Assembly: GCF_964199755.1 (NCBI RefSeq)
Contig: NC_133903.1
Location: forward strand, 625,001 to 689,000
Reading direction: 5' to 3'
Length of the DNA: 64,000 nucleotides
From: Larus michahellis
Taxonomy: Eukaryota > Chordata > Aves > Charadriiformes > Laridae
Below the pieces are notes generated by a model. It did no database searches. It saw nothing but the letters and a program-made list of their open reading frames with translations, and was not told the origin of the DNA. Made by a program: the position numbers and the translations under genes. Positions 39,301-50,400 of the stretch are shown piece by piece; the stretch's first letter is position 1; every line of letters starts with the position of its first letter.

Positions 39301-42300
39301 CATCAAAGCAAACCATTTGCAGAAATTACCACTCATGCAGATACCTACTCTTTGTGTAACATGAAGGAGGTAAAGCTAAAGTGTAAGAGATGCTGATAGA
39401 ACCGGGCATTCTGATTTTGCATTTATTAATTTTAAAACTTACCTTACGGAGCTTCTGATGTGGGGAGGGATAACTAACTCCATGTGGTCTTACGGCGCTC
39501 AACGCCGCACTTGGCCATTAACTGAAGCGATTCATTTGCAGTGCTGAGCAGTCATCAGGTATCGATGTTCAGTAAACTCCCTATTGCCATCCCATACTCA
39601 AATTATCAGCGCAATTCATATTAGAAGCATTAGGTGCAAATACTACTGAGTTTAGTAAAGTGCCCTGAAAGCAATAAATCTCATAATTCCTAAACTAAAA
39701 TTTAAGAGGGGAGGGGAAGAGAGATACTCCTCTTTGGTATTTTAGCCCTTAGTAGTACCAGGTAAACGAAATGAAAGGAAGAAAAAAACCCAACCAAACC
39801 CAACAACCACCTCCACCCCAAAAAAAAACCCCAACTCCCATACCTCAGGCTCCATGTGCCTTGGAAACAGAGATGTTGTGAGATATTTGTACAAGATTCT
39901 CATGTCATCTTGTTCCAGTCCACTCCTAGAACATCAGGGAGAAAAAGCAACGCCAGTTGTGTTTGTGCTGCAATTCAGGTCACACGTTTTCCTCTAACCA
40001 AAACTCAGGCAAAGCACACACCAAACTAGAGTAGCAACATTTCGGTGTCTCGGTAGATTCAACCTGAGAACACTCATTTTTAATAAAATGTTAGTTTACT
40101 TGCTAAATACAAAACACATCTAAATTAGCCATAAGCCAGAAGAGAAACAGAAACAATATTTAAACAAACAAATATCAAGTTTGCTATTCTTAAGTCCATT
40201 TTTAAGTAGACCTCTTCACAAGCATTGCAACTTTCCAGTTCAGAACCGTATAAAGAGCAATCCTTTAATGATCCTTCTCTCTACAAAAAGGTCCTACAGA
40301 GGAACCTGTGTCTCTGCAGTGGCTCTGAGCAATGGAAATGACAAGGACACTTCTCTAGCTGCTCCTCAGGCCAACCTGGGAGTCATCATTTGGTACAGGT
40401 TAGAGATTTTAAAGCCAAAGACCAATGCCTTTCTTACATACGACTCATCTTACCATTCAGTTTTCTCATTTCCAAGCGACTCTTTCACTGTTTCGGAAGC
40501 TCTACTATTATGGCACTTATTTAAAGAGTGAGAAATCGAACACACAAAAGAATTACTGAAGTACCTACCAGATAAGCTGGTCGTTGTACAGAAATGCAGT
40601 ATACTTGACTATGTTCAGGCTTTCTTCCATCCTGTTAATAAACGACTGAATTTTCAAGTAAGTCATTTTATCCAGTGGAAAGAAGCTGATTCCACAAAAC
40701 ACATCCAGCAGATCACAGGACTGTAAATGCAGTGTCTGCAAGTACTAAGAGAATAATAACAGTTGTTTTTTAGAATTCAGAAAACTTCCAATGTGTAGAT
40801 TTAAATTACAAGTTTTAGTCTAATCCCCAGTAATCGACACTAACAATCAAAAAAACCTACCACCCCTTCCAATTCTGCTTGTATGACATACTCCTCCACG
40901 CGGGGACAGACTTTTTAGCAGGGCCTGCAGTGGCAGGACAAGGGGTAATAGCTCTGAACTAAAAGATTTAGACTAGATAGAAGGAAGAAATTATGCTGAG
41001 AGCAGTGACACCCTGGCCCGGGTTGCCCAGAGAGGTGGGAGATGCCCCATCCCTGGAGACATTCCAGGCCAGGCTGGACGGGGCTCTGAGCAACCTGATG
41101 GAGTGGAAGATGTCCCTGCCCAGGGCAGGGGCTGGACTAGATGGCCGTATCGTTCTATGTGTTAACGCCATTCCAGATGTAAGCTTGCTCTTATTTAATC
41201 ACAGTGACAACAGCTTTTAAGGCTAGCTCAAGATCTTTTGAGAGGATAAGGAAGCACAGCCTATCTTACTAATATTTAATTGGAGAACCAACTCCATAGA
41301 AATATTAGCAGATAAATTCATTAGTATTCAATGTGCAAAGGAAAAGATAATCTCTATTATTCTCATTGATAGACTGTAACCTTTAGCAAGAGATTTCAAA
41401 TGCACTATCAAATGCTCTGCTGTGTGAAAGACGAGTTATCCAATGGCTCCCTCTACAGTCATTTCACATTACCATAAAACCCAAGAAGGAAAACACTTCC
41501 AGACGGGCGGTGTGACAGATCTCTGTCACAGTTTACAATCTAAGTCTCATTTCCTTTCAGAGTTTCCGTGCAGTCCAAGCCCACCAGCAACACGTAGCCA
41601 ATACGTTCAAGAGGGTTTAACAGGACAACTTGCACGACCAAACTTTTTAGGTATTTCTGATTCCCCAGTGAAAAAGAGAAACAACTTTTCCTTGGATTTC
41701 TTTCTGTTATACAAATCTACAGCAATTACTGTTTTATCTTCAGTAGGAACTTCAAAGAAAAACAATGTTTTAAAGATAAAAATACCTTACTTGCTTTTTT
41801 GCCATGCTCTATTTTTTAATTTAGTCTGGTATACACCAGCTAATCAAACAAGCACACCTTATGCCAACGGTGTTCATTCTAGAGTCTACGACAGTCTTAA
41901 AAAAACAAGCAAAAAAACCACCAAAAACCCACACGTGAAGGCTGTCCTAAAATCAATTTGAACTGTACTTTTGTTTACAGTCACAATATTGTGTTATTTT
42001 AAAAATCTGCTAAGAGAACGAGATTTTAAACACCAGTATACAGTGTCTATACTCCATCATTATCAGAGATATCTATATTCACATCTCTACCACAAGAGAA
42101 CCAACTGCTGACAGCAGTCCTCCGTTTCCTTCTGTTCAAACAAGAAAAACAGGGGCAGACAGACACTTGGATGCCATCTTTTAAAGCTAACTTGATGAAA
42201 CCTTGCATGTAGGAACTCAAAATTCTGGCAGACGTGACTACTCAGCCAGTTCCTTTAAGTGAAAAATACCTGAATAACATTTGATGGATTTCTTGCTCAG

Positions 42301-45300
42301 AAATAGGTTTTACTTTCCATCCTTTCACTAAAACATTTGCTTTTAAAGATTTAAATTAAATGCTGAAGACTAGTTATAACCACAGCAATATTTCCTGAAA
42401 CCTTACCAGGCACGACTACAAATTCTACAAGGTGGGGCGAAGTTAAAAATTACAACTCTCCATGACTTCACGGTACTACGGGATGGGGACCTTCAGCCTG
42501 TGCGTGCAGGTTGTGGAATCTCCATCCCTGGGGATTTTCAAGATTCAACCAGCCAAAGCCCTATGCAGCCTTGTCCGAATTCAGTGTTACCCTACTTTGA
42601 GTAGGAGGCCAAACTAGATGACTCTCCAGAGTCCTACCAACTGAATGATTCTGCAACAGCTATTCATATGGGCCTGCACAGATTGTTATCACACTAACCA
42701 ATTCAAATGTTAATGCAGAATTTCCAAAGGATGAACGTGATTCCATCAGGAAAAACATCCATCAGCTAAGCTGTTCCATCAAGCCATAACCCTACTTGTG
42801 GTTCTATTCCATTTAAAGAACCTACCACCTTAGTAGGAAGCAGAAGTATCTGAAAAAATAGGTAACCAGACTTTTGGTGTGGTAACTACACCTTTTCCGT
42901 TGCTTATGTGTTATAGCTACTACAGCTACCCAGAGAAGATTTTTACATTTTATTTCCAATGCAAAAGCACACTGTATGTGCCTGAAAAATAAGGTCTTAC
43001 CCGATGGAAGAATTTCTCTAGTCTCTCCTTTAGAACTTTTACACCTCCATCTTCCATGGCTTTCAGGAATGTGCCATTGAAAAGCTAATAGTTAAAAGAA
43101 ATAAAGAAAATCAGTCAGTTGGTTATTCGTTTACAATAATTTCTTCTAACTCGGACATGAATATATCTAGATTACAATATAGCTCAGTATTTGGACTCCA
43201 CAGAGATCCAAATGTACCCCCTTTATTGAAAATACCTCTCTCAAATTCACAGACTCCAGCAGGGGACTGTCTATATGGCACCAGTGGCGGAATTAGATAG
43301 CAAAGGAAACTAAACTCTTTAATAGTAGAGAAATTATTTATCTGTGTTGCTTAAGTATCTTATGCTCCCGTACTCTAAAAGCCAGATTGATGGCCTTTAT
43401 CCAGCATTGTTTCTCCAATAGATAATATCTAACACCATCAAAATCGAATGCTTATTAGTGTTAACTGCCCATGAAGGAAGAAATGCGGACTTCACAGCAA
43501 TTAGAAGGCTCTTATTTTTACGATAAGCTAATGAACCAGCACAGGTAACTGCAAAAGCTTTGTTTTTCTCCTCCATCAACACCATTACAGCTTCAGGAAG
43601 AGAGCAGACAATAGTAATGAGACAAGAATGTCAAAGCAATGATGAGCTTGCACATCCAGATGGTACCATGAGGATCTCTTCCTCTGCCCGCCAGAGGAGC
43701 TCCAGTATTAACTCTACCTTGTACATGCTGTAGCACTGCTGTAGGACCGAACTATAAACCTTGTCCTGCAGAAAAGAGAGCAGGATATTAGTACAGGCAG
43801 AGGCAGAATTTCAAATATTTTGGCTGAGCTACGCATAACATATGATTTTGAAGAGCCAGCAAATGCACAAATTAGAAAAATCAATCTCTGCAAAGTTAAA
43901 GAGCATTTTCAGTCAGCATCTGGAAATTTCTTTGCCCTTATAAAGTACTTTTTCAATAAAGGGAGTCCCTTCCCCCCTTACATTTAATACCAAAAGCGCC
44001 TCATTAACTCGTGCACAAGATATCAGTTACAAAGAGCGCCCTTCCCTAAGGCCAGGGCTCAGTGAAAATGAACTTATTTCGGACTAGTTTTCTCTTCATC
44101 CACGTCAAAGGCTAAAGCAGATGGGACACCACAGCAGGTTTTTATTGGGCTAGGATCTTAACCCAGATGAAAAAAAAGACTATTTTATTGTTTGTCTGGC
44201 AAAATAGCGTGCCTATGATACCAATCCTTTTCTTAGATGACAATGAGGAACAGAACCAGTGCACACCGTAATGAACGGAGGCAGCTTAAGCAGCCAGCTT
44301 TTCAAATATTATCCCACCCAGCCACATACCCTTCCTGTATAGAATTAGACTGACCGAATCATACTGCTGTTTGGACAAGAAATCCTGTAACAGTTATGAG
44401 CTGTTTGTCTTTCCAGATTATTAGTAAAGATTACTAGCAGTTGTAAGGAAGTATACATGTATGCTTAAACCTAATAAAAATACATAGATTTAAAATCTTA
44501 CAAGAACTTTATTAAACAAACAGATCATAAGAAATATTCACCTATTCCAAGCTAAAAGTCTCACAATTGTACATTTCATTGATGTTTATTGGGTGGTCTT
44601 GAACCGTTATCTGGATAATTCTCTATCTTGCTCTCTTCTTTAAACTTTATAGAAACGTACTTTGCCCTTTTTCAGTTTATGCAGAGATATATATATGTGT
44701 GTGTGTGTATACATATATGTGTGTATATATACATACATACACACACAAATATATATATAAAAGTCAATTTGGCAGCAGTTCAAGAAGAATCAAACTAAGA
44801 TATTTTTGGAGGTACTCTTAAAATACAATACATTAGAAAAAAAAAAAAAAGTTCAGTATTACCAGTAATTCTTCTTCCTGATATTCATAGACTGGCTTTC
44901 CATCTTTGTGTTTTTCTATTATGGGATTCCGTACAACCTAGGAAGTGGAACAGGCTGGTATTAGACAATGCAGAATGCATTGAGAACATTGCGATACGAT
45001 GTTTTAGAAATATGCATATCACATGCATAAGTACCATGACCATCCAGAAGTTTTCTTCAGGTTCATGGAAAAATTGTCTGTTCTTCTGTGTATGCAGGGA
45101 TTTTGCAGGTTTTGTTGGACTAAAGGTCCTGGGAAGAAAACATATACGTAGACATAAGATATTTATACACACAAAAAGAAAACACACGATTGGGAAATCT
45201 AAAATACAGTGCTTGTGCTAACACAATGAGCCATGCAATCAGACTTCCTACCTTGTGAACTGTACTATAGCTTCACATAGTCCCACATTTCTAATTTTTT

Positions 45301-47060
45301 CATTCTTTTCTACTTCATTTGGGTGATAGAAGAGAATCTTCTTTTCCTCCTAAATTTTGAAAAAAGAATCAAAGCAAATGCATTGTAACAGAATTAGAGT
45401 TGATGAATACTGAGTCCATGGTTTGCTTGTTTTTTTACTTTAATCCCTTAATTTCCAAGGCAGAATTTTATCTTGTACCTAAATGGGCTTCTGTAAAAAC
45501 AGATAGAAGGAATATTTAAGCACACTTAAGCAGTCAGTCAGCCCAAGATCTCTCAAAATGCTTTACAGATTTCAGGCTGTTGAAATCACAGGCCCTAGTC
45601 ACTCCACAGCTAGTTCACAGCAAGGCTAGCTTCAAAGCCAGATCAAAGCAAGGCTAGCTTCAAAGCTATCTCAGATTGCTCCAAGACTTGGCCAGTCAAG
45701 TTTTGAATACCTCCAAAGATGGAGATTCCACAGCCTTTCTGGGCCCTGTTCTGCTGTTAGACCACTTCACTGTGAAAATTTTTTTCTTCTGTCTCATGAG
45801 AATTTCCCTTGCTGGAGCTTCATCCATTACCTCTCACCCTTTCACTTCAAGAAGAACCCAATTCCATCCTCGATAGCCACCCTGAAGACAGACATCAGAC
45901 CCCTTCCACATCACCTCTCCTTCAGGCTACACAAATCCCGTTACCTGAAGCTTCCATCGCGGGCTGCAGCCCCCGGACCAACCCAGGAGCCCCTCACTGG
46001 ATCAGTATTTTTCCTGCCCCGGGGAGTGCCCAGTCTGACCAGTGCTGAGCAGAGCGGAGCAATCGCTTCACTGGACCGGCTCATGCATGCTCCAGCACAC
46101 GGCCCCATACGCGCTCGGTTTCCAGTGCCGCCAGGGCACACGCCGATTCACCCGTGAGCTGCCGTGCACCAGGACTGCCCATGCCTGTTTCGCCAAGCTG
46201 CTGTCTAGCCAGCCGGCCCCTGGCCTGCCATGGTGCACGGGATGCTGCCATCCCGCATGCGGGACTGGGCGTTTGCCTTCATTTTGCTCCAGCAGGTCTC
46301 TGGGAGCCTGTTTCCCAGCTCCTGAGGGTCCCTGCGAAGAGCAGCCCTGCTCCAGCCTGACACAGCTTCCCCCAGGCTGGGGTCAGCCATGGCTGGCTGA
46401 GGGCGCACACAGGCTCATCACCCTGGTCACTAATAAGCACGTAAGTACGCTGCTCTGTTCAAAAACTGGTAACGCTAGGGTTATCCCATGAACCATGCAA
46501 TGTGCTGTTACCTAAAAATAGAGACTATAGTTTCTTGATTTTAATTATAAGAAAATACTAGCAATAACTTGAATTTAACTAAGTTAAGCACTAAGCTTTC
46601 TACCACGCTGTATCTACCCGAAGAAAATAATTTTTAGAAAGAGTTACGGCATGAGTAACAGACGGTCACTTACAGACCAGCTCCCCCCTGCAGCCTCTCG
46701 GGCCCCGCTGTTGAGGGCGCCCTGCGCTGCCGTTCCTTGCCAGCGGCTGCGGGCTGCCCCGCCGCAGGCGGACGGCACCGGCCGGTACCCGCCGCTGCCG
46801 GTACCCGCCACTGCCGCCCGCCCCGACAGCGGGAACCCCGAGGCCCAGGCCCGGGGAGGGGCGGCAGGGCCCAGAGAGCCGCCCCGGGGCCCCGCGGCAC
46901 CCCAGGCCAGCACGGAGCGGGGCCGGGCGTGCGCTCCCCGCCCCGCAGCCCCCGCCCGTACCTCTCCCTCTTTGGGCCCCAGCTTGGGGTTGTAGATGAA
47001 GAAACTGAGCAGGGTCGGAGCGAGTTGTTTCTCCTGGCCGGCTCCCCCCGCCGCCGCCAT
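32218..47060 (-). CDS. CCZ1: CCZ1, subunit of the MON1-CCZ1 RAB7 exchange factor, 15 coding exons
   Basis: CCZ1 and MON1 form the guanine-nucleotide exchange factor that loads RAB7 onto late endosomes and autophagosomes. Exons in gene order: 46962-47060, 45252-45349, 45035-45128, 44863-44937, 43718-43765, 43001-43085, 40569-40744, 39844-39925, 39159-39220, 38115-38226, 37465-37498, 36984-37101, 34571-34729, 33347-33474, 32218-32273. The product is about 474 residues (human 482). It begins MAAAGGAGQEKQLAPTLLSF, with LLSFFIYNP opening the first longin domain, and ends EEVKKLCATQFNNIFFLD. Conserved blocks include FHEPEENFWMVMV, RFLTGPLNLNDPEAKCRFPK and EKEPQFKFIYFNHMNLAEKS. Every junction keeps frame except the start of exon 6, which has one base too many (see findings). 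Exon 9 must use the CTTCAG acceptor before TTAGCAGG. The introns hold CR1 fragments, microsatellites and an unexplained 172-codon open frame at 41443-41961. Confidence 0.95.
35807..35858 (+). repeat. short tandem repeat, three units, CCZ1 intron 12
   Basis: The core GTGTATTTTCCAA recurs at 35807, 35827 and 35845. The linkers ATGTGAC and GTGAC create two TGACGTG motifs across the junctions. It is a small local duplication. Confidence 0.85.
36305..36338. repeat. A7-T27 homopolymer tract, CCZ1 intron 12
   Basis: Seven A's are followed by 27 uninterrupted T's. It may be an old poly(A) tail of a minus-strand insert or simple slippage. Length calls in tracts like this are unreliable in any assembly. 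Confidence 0.9.
40925..41163 (+). mobile_element. CR1 LINE 3' fragment in CCZ1 intron 6
   Basis: The stretch contains GACTAGATAGAAGGAAGAAA, then TTGCCCAGAGAGGTGGGAGA, then CATCCCTGGAGACATTCCAG and CTGGACTAGATGGCCG. This is the standard order at the end of CR1 elements. It lies antisense to CCZ1. Confidence 0.85.
42505..42655 (+). mobile_element. diverged CR1 LINE fragment in CCZ1 intron 6
   Basis: GGTTGTGGAATCTCCATCCC, GGGGATTTTCAAGATTCAAC and CCAAACTAGATGACTCTCCA follow in CR1 order and end near CCTACCAACTGAATGATTCT. It is more diverged than the fragment at 40925. Confidence 0.75.
44686..44760. repeat. TA/TG/CA dinucleotide microsatellite, CCZ1 intron 4
   Basis: Alternating purine-pyrimidine tracts (TATATATG, GTGTGTGTG, ATACATACATAC, ACACACA, ATATATAT) follow one another over about 75 bp. 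The A/T-rich halves are partly self-complementary and could fold back. Confidence 0.9.
45619..45666 (+). repeat. 20-bp direct repeat, CCZ1 intron 1
   Basis: AGCAAGGCTAGCTTCAAAGC occurs perfectly at 45619-45638 and 45647-45666, a 28-bp period. It abuts the CR1 insertion that begins near 45676. Confidence 0.9.
45676..46400 (-). mobile_element. longer CR1 LINE fragment in CCZ1 intron 1
   Basis: Read on the minus strand, 45676-45860 has typical CR1 order: a segment matching 'aattctcatgagacagaag', then 'gctgtggaatctccatcttt' and 'ggaggtattcaaaacttgac'. The GC-rich part up to about 46400 matches, in plus orientation, the more 5' CR1 portion I recall ('ggctcatg', 'caccaggac', 'agccagccggccccyggcc'). 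It is 3' truncated, since no ATTCTATG tail is visible. GC-rich open frames across it are not genes. The right boundary is approximate. Confidence 0.7.
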
Positions 47061-47450
47061 ACCGAGCCTGAAGCGAGCGCGCCTGGGGCCGGCCGCCGCC
47101 ACACACCATCAGGAGCCGCCCGAGCCCTCCACCGGCGCCGGCCCCGCAGCGCTTCCGCCTTCCTTCCGCCCCGGAAGAGCTCGGCGGGGCCCGGAAGAGC
47201 TCGGCGGGGCCGGAGCGGCGCTCGGCAGCGCTCCCGCCGGCGCGGGGGGAACGGCAGCGGCTGAGGCGGTGCGCGGGGCCGGCAGTAGGCTGGGGAGCGC
47301 CGGGACCCGGTGTGCCCTCAGCAGGAGGCTGTACCTGGCCGGGGCGTCCTGGCACAGCCCCGCCGGGGCGGGGAGCGGGGCCGCCGTGCCGAAGCGCCGT
47401 TGGGCCGTAGCACCCCTTTTCGGAGAGCAAATATAGGGCGGTTCAGTGCC
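46650..47450 (-). promoter_or_regulatory. CCZ1: CCZ1 CpG-island promoter with duplicated ETS-like 20-mer
   Basis: CpG-rich sequence surrounds CCZ1 exon 1. Upstream of the start codon at 47060, a 20-bp unit (CCGGAAGAGCTCGGCGGGGC) occurs twice in perfect tandem at 47171-47190 and 47191-47210. Each copy holds CCGGAAG, the ETS/GABP core. Several GC boxes surround it and no TATA box is seen. The right flank (47430-47590) could start a divergent non-coding transcript, but that is only a possibility. Confidence 0.75.
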
Positions 47451-50400
47451 CTTCTGGTTCAGTCAGCGCTGCCAGGCAGCTGAAAAAGGGTAGAAACGCT
47501 TTAGGGGTAAAATCTGAGATTCGAAAGATGAGATCTACAAGTTTGAATATGTTGAAGGAAATGTCATCCAGCGTCACTTAGTGGAGGTAATCCTTTCTCC
47601 ATAAGTAGATACATTTATTCTGATTAGTTTTTCGGGTTTTTGTCTGGTACATTTAAGACAGCAGCATTTAACTAATAAAAGCACTCAGCGCTTCTGTTAC
47701 TTTTCAATTACAATTTTAATCAAAATTCTGTGTGGACTATCCAAAAAACCAGCTACATGGTAAGAGATGTGTCACTGCTTCTCTGTAGGAGTATGACATT
47801 TAGGAATTTGAATAAACTACAGTTACATATTCACTTAAATAAAACAGCAAGGTAAAGTATAAAGGATAAAACCTTTGAACATCGCATTCCACCAGATCAT
47901 TTAGAAAAATGTACCAGTAAGCTTTCTTAAAGTTGTGCCAGATTAAATCTGAAAGAAAATAGTATTTATTGAGTTTTTAATTTTTCATTTTTGTTATTAT
48001 TTCAGTTCCTATCATCACTCTTACTTTGTATTACTTTCCATGCTGGTAGTGTCATGCTGGATAGCCCCCATGAGCCTCAGCAGTTGATGGCTTGCTTGAG
48101 AACCCAGTTCAGTGCTGTAGGAGCACTGTGTGGAATCAAGATGCTGTAAAATTGCATCAATTTAATATTTAATGTCTGTACTCCAAAAGTGAGTGGTGTA
48201 AGCAAGAGAGATGACCACTGTTTCCTCCTGGGCTGGTGGAGTAGCATGCAGCTCTGCCTCACATCCCTACTGCCATGCCATGGCTGCAAACGCTCACGGA
48301 ACTTGGCCTGAGGGAGGCAGCTGCCTCCTGTGAGGGAGGAGGGGTACAAAATGGAGGGGGGCTGCTGCTTGTGAGGGAGAGGACGCACAAAACGGAACGG
48401 GCTGGCTGCTTCTTGTGAGGGAGAGGACGCACAAAATGGAATGGGCTGGCTGCTTCTTGTGAGGGAGAGGACGCACAAAATGGAATGGGCTGGCTGCTTC
48501 TTGTGAGGGAGAGGACGCACAAAATGGAGGGGGCTCCTTCCTGTGAGGCACAAAATGGAGGTGCTGGCTGTGAGGCCTGGTGAGCAGCCATGCTGAGACC
48601 CTCTCAGGCTGGTTCAATACGAAGTTTTTATATGTGAATTCATGTGAATGTAGTATGTGTGCAGAATCCGTTTCCATGGATGTAGAGCTTGTTGCCACCT
48701 TGGGTGTCACCTTTCCTATCTGCATGTATGGCGTTTAACCCAAACCTCTCCAGAGCTGAGCAGCTCCTCGTGCCGTGTGGGCTGGACAGGTAGGAGTGAC
48801 ACAACAGGCTGAGCCGTCGCAGCAGACGGAGCATTTCCAGTCAGTGCCAGGTCTCACACAGCTGTAGGAAGTGTTTCCAAAGCTGCAGAGAGAATCTGAT
48901 TTACAATGTAATGCAGGTGTTTTCAGAGGGGTCAGGGTGGAAGGTGACTCCTGCCTCTAGCCAGCAGAAGAAAGCAGGATGGGGGAAGGTTCTGCTGTGC
49001 TGAGCTCCACAGGGTTTCCCTGAGCAGGGAATCAGGCCAGATATGTTGGGATGAGGCATCCAAATACAGTAATTCTTGCTTCCTGCCCTACAGCTGTGAG
49101 TTAAAATTCAGTAGTGTGTGCAGGTCAGCCCTTTAGAGTTATGTTCTGTCTGTTTGAAGGCTGAAACACGGACGAGACAATTTCTGAGAGCATCCAGTCA
49201 GGATTGAATATATCAAATGAAAACAGCAAAGTGTCCCGTCCGCCCCCCAACTTGCGCTATACTGCGGCGTGCGATCAGGACAGCAGGCCAGAGGGGAAGT
49301 TAATTTCTTTATACTACTCACTTGATGCAAAACGTGGAAATTCTTAAAATTGGTGGTACTGATAGTAAAATTAATTGATCTCTTACCAAAGAAATTATAA
49401 AACTGCCATGACTGGATTTTGGCTTGTGTTCTGTTAAACCTGTAGGTGTGTGTTTGTTCTGGACTTAACACAATGGAGATCCTGGTCTATGACCGGGGTG
49501 CCTATTTACTGCTGTAATGCAAATACTGTTGCAGGGTGTATATTGTGGAGGCATATATGGTTGGACAGCAGATACCTGCTGCAATTGGTGATTGCTAAGG
49601 AAGGTGTTTCTGTGCCACGCTTTCCCTAGGAAAGGAATTAATGTGTGTGTAGTGATTGCTAAAACATAATTCTGCTCAGTGCAACCTCATCTGCAACTTG
49701 ACGTTGCTTTTGGTGGAAGTATTTGTGAGAATCTACAAAGAGTAAGTGATAACAGATTCAATTAACTTAAATTATTACGTTCCTAATGTACAAATTAACA
49801 GAGCAGGAAGAAACTTCGATTGTGGTTCCAGTTTCATCCCATCTTCTTAATTGTATGTGCAGTAACACCACACCTTGACATTTGCAAAGTGGCATCAGAT
49901 CACCCTGAGTTTGAAATGTGATTCCTAGCCCATGATTATGTAAAATTAAACTGCTGCATAAGTACATTGGGAATTGACAGGACAACTCCTGCATCAAGAG
50001 ACAGATAATTAACAACTCTTTGACTGATTTCCAATTTATTAAAAAAATTACATAGGAGTAAGAAATAGTATCTTCAGCATCGTGTAGTCATACTTTTTGG
50101 TTTGTTGAGCCTATTTCAAGGTCCTATTTTGAGCATTTCTGTCAGCTGCATGGTAGCAGACTTAACAAAAAGGTATACTATAAATCACTCTGGGTGTTAG
50201 AGCTGACAGCTGTAAATAAATACAGCTGACAGCTCAAATAGCTGTTCCATTGACAGTATGTGGTCTAAATGTGTTAGCAAATGTGTAGACTCAGCAGTTT
50301 GGGATTAGTTTAGCAAATAAATTACAAAATAGTGCTGTGATCCCGCAAAAAGCACAATGCCTGCATATCCCTGGTCTGCACGCTTTGTTAATGCTGTAAC

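Noticed and set aside
46042-46491. Plus-strand open frame of 149 codons, GC-rich
   Set aside because: It lies within the CR1 LINE fragment and has no recognisable protein.
46666-47430. Minus-strand open frame of 254 codons at the CCZ1 promoter
   Set aside because: It overlaps CCZ1 exon 1 out of frame and owes its length to CpG-island composition. The frame starting at 47060 gives the true protein.
48314-48560. Regularly spaced repeats resembling an array of the CRISPR type
   Set aside because: Repeat units are contiguous with no unique spacers, and the DNA is from a vertebrate. It is a minisatellite.
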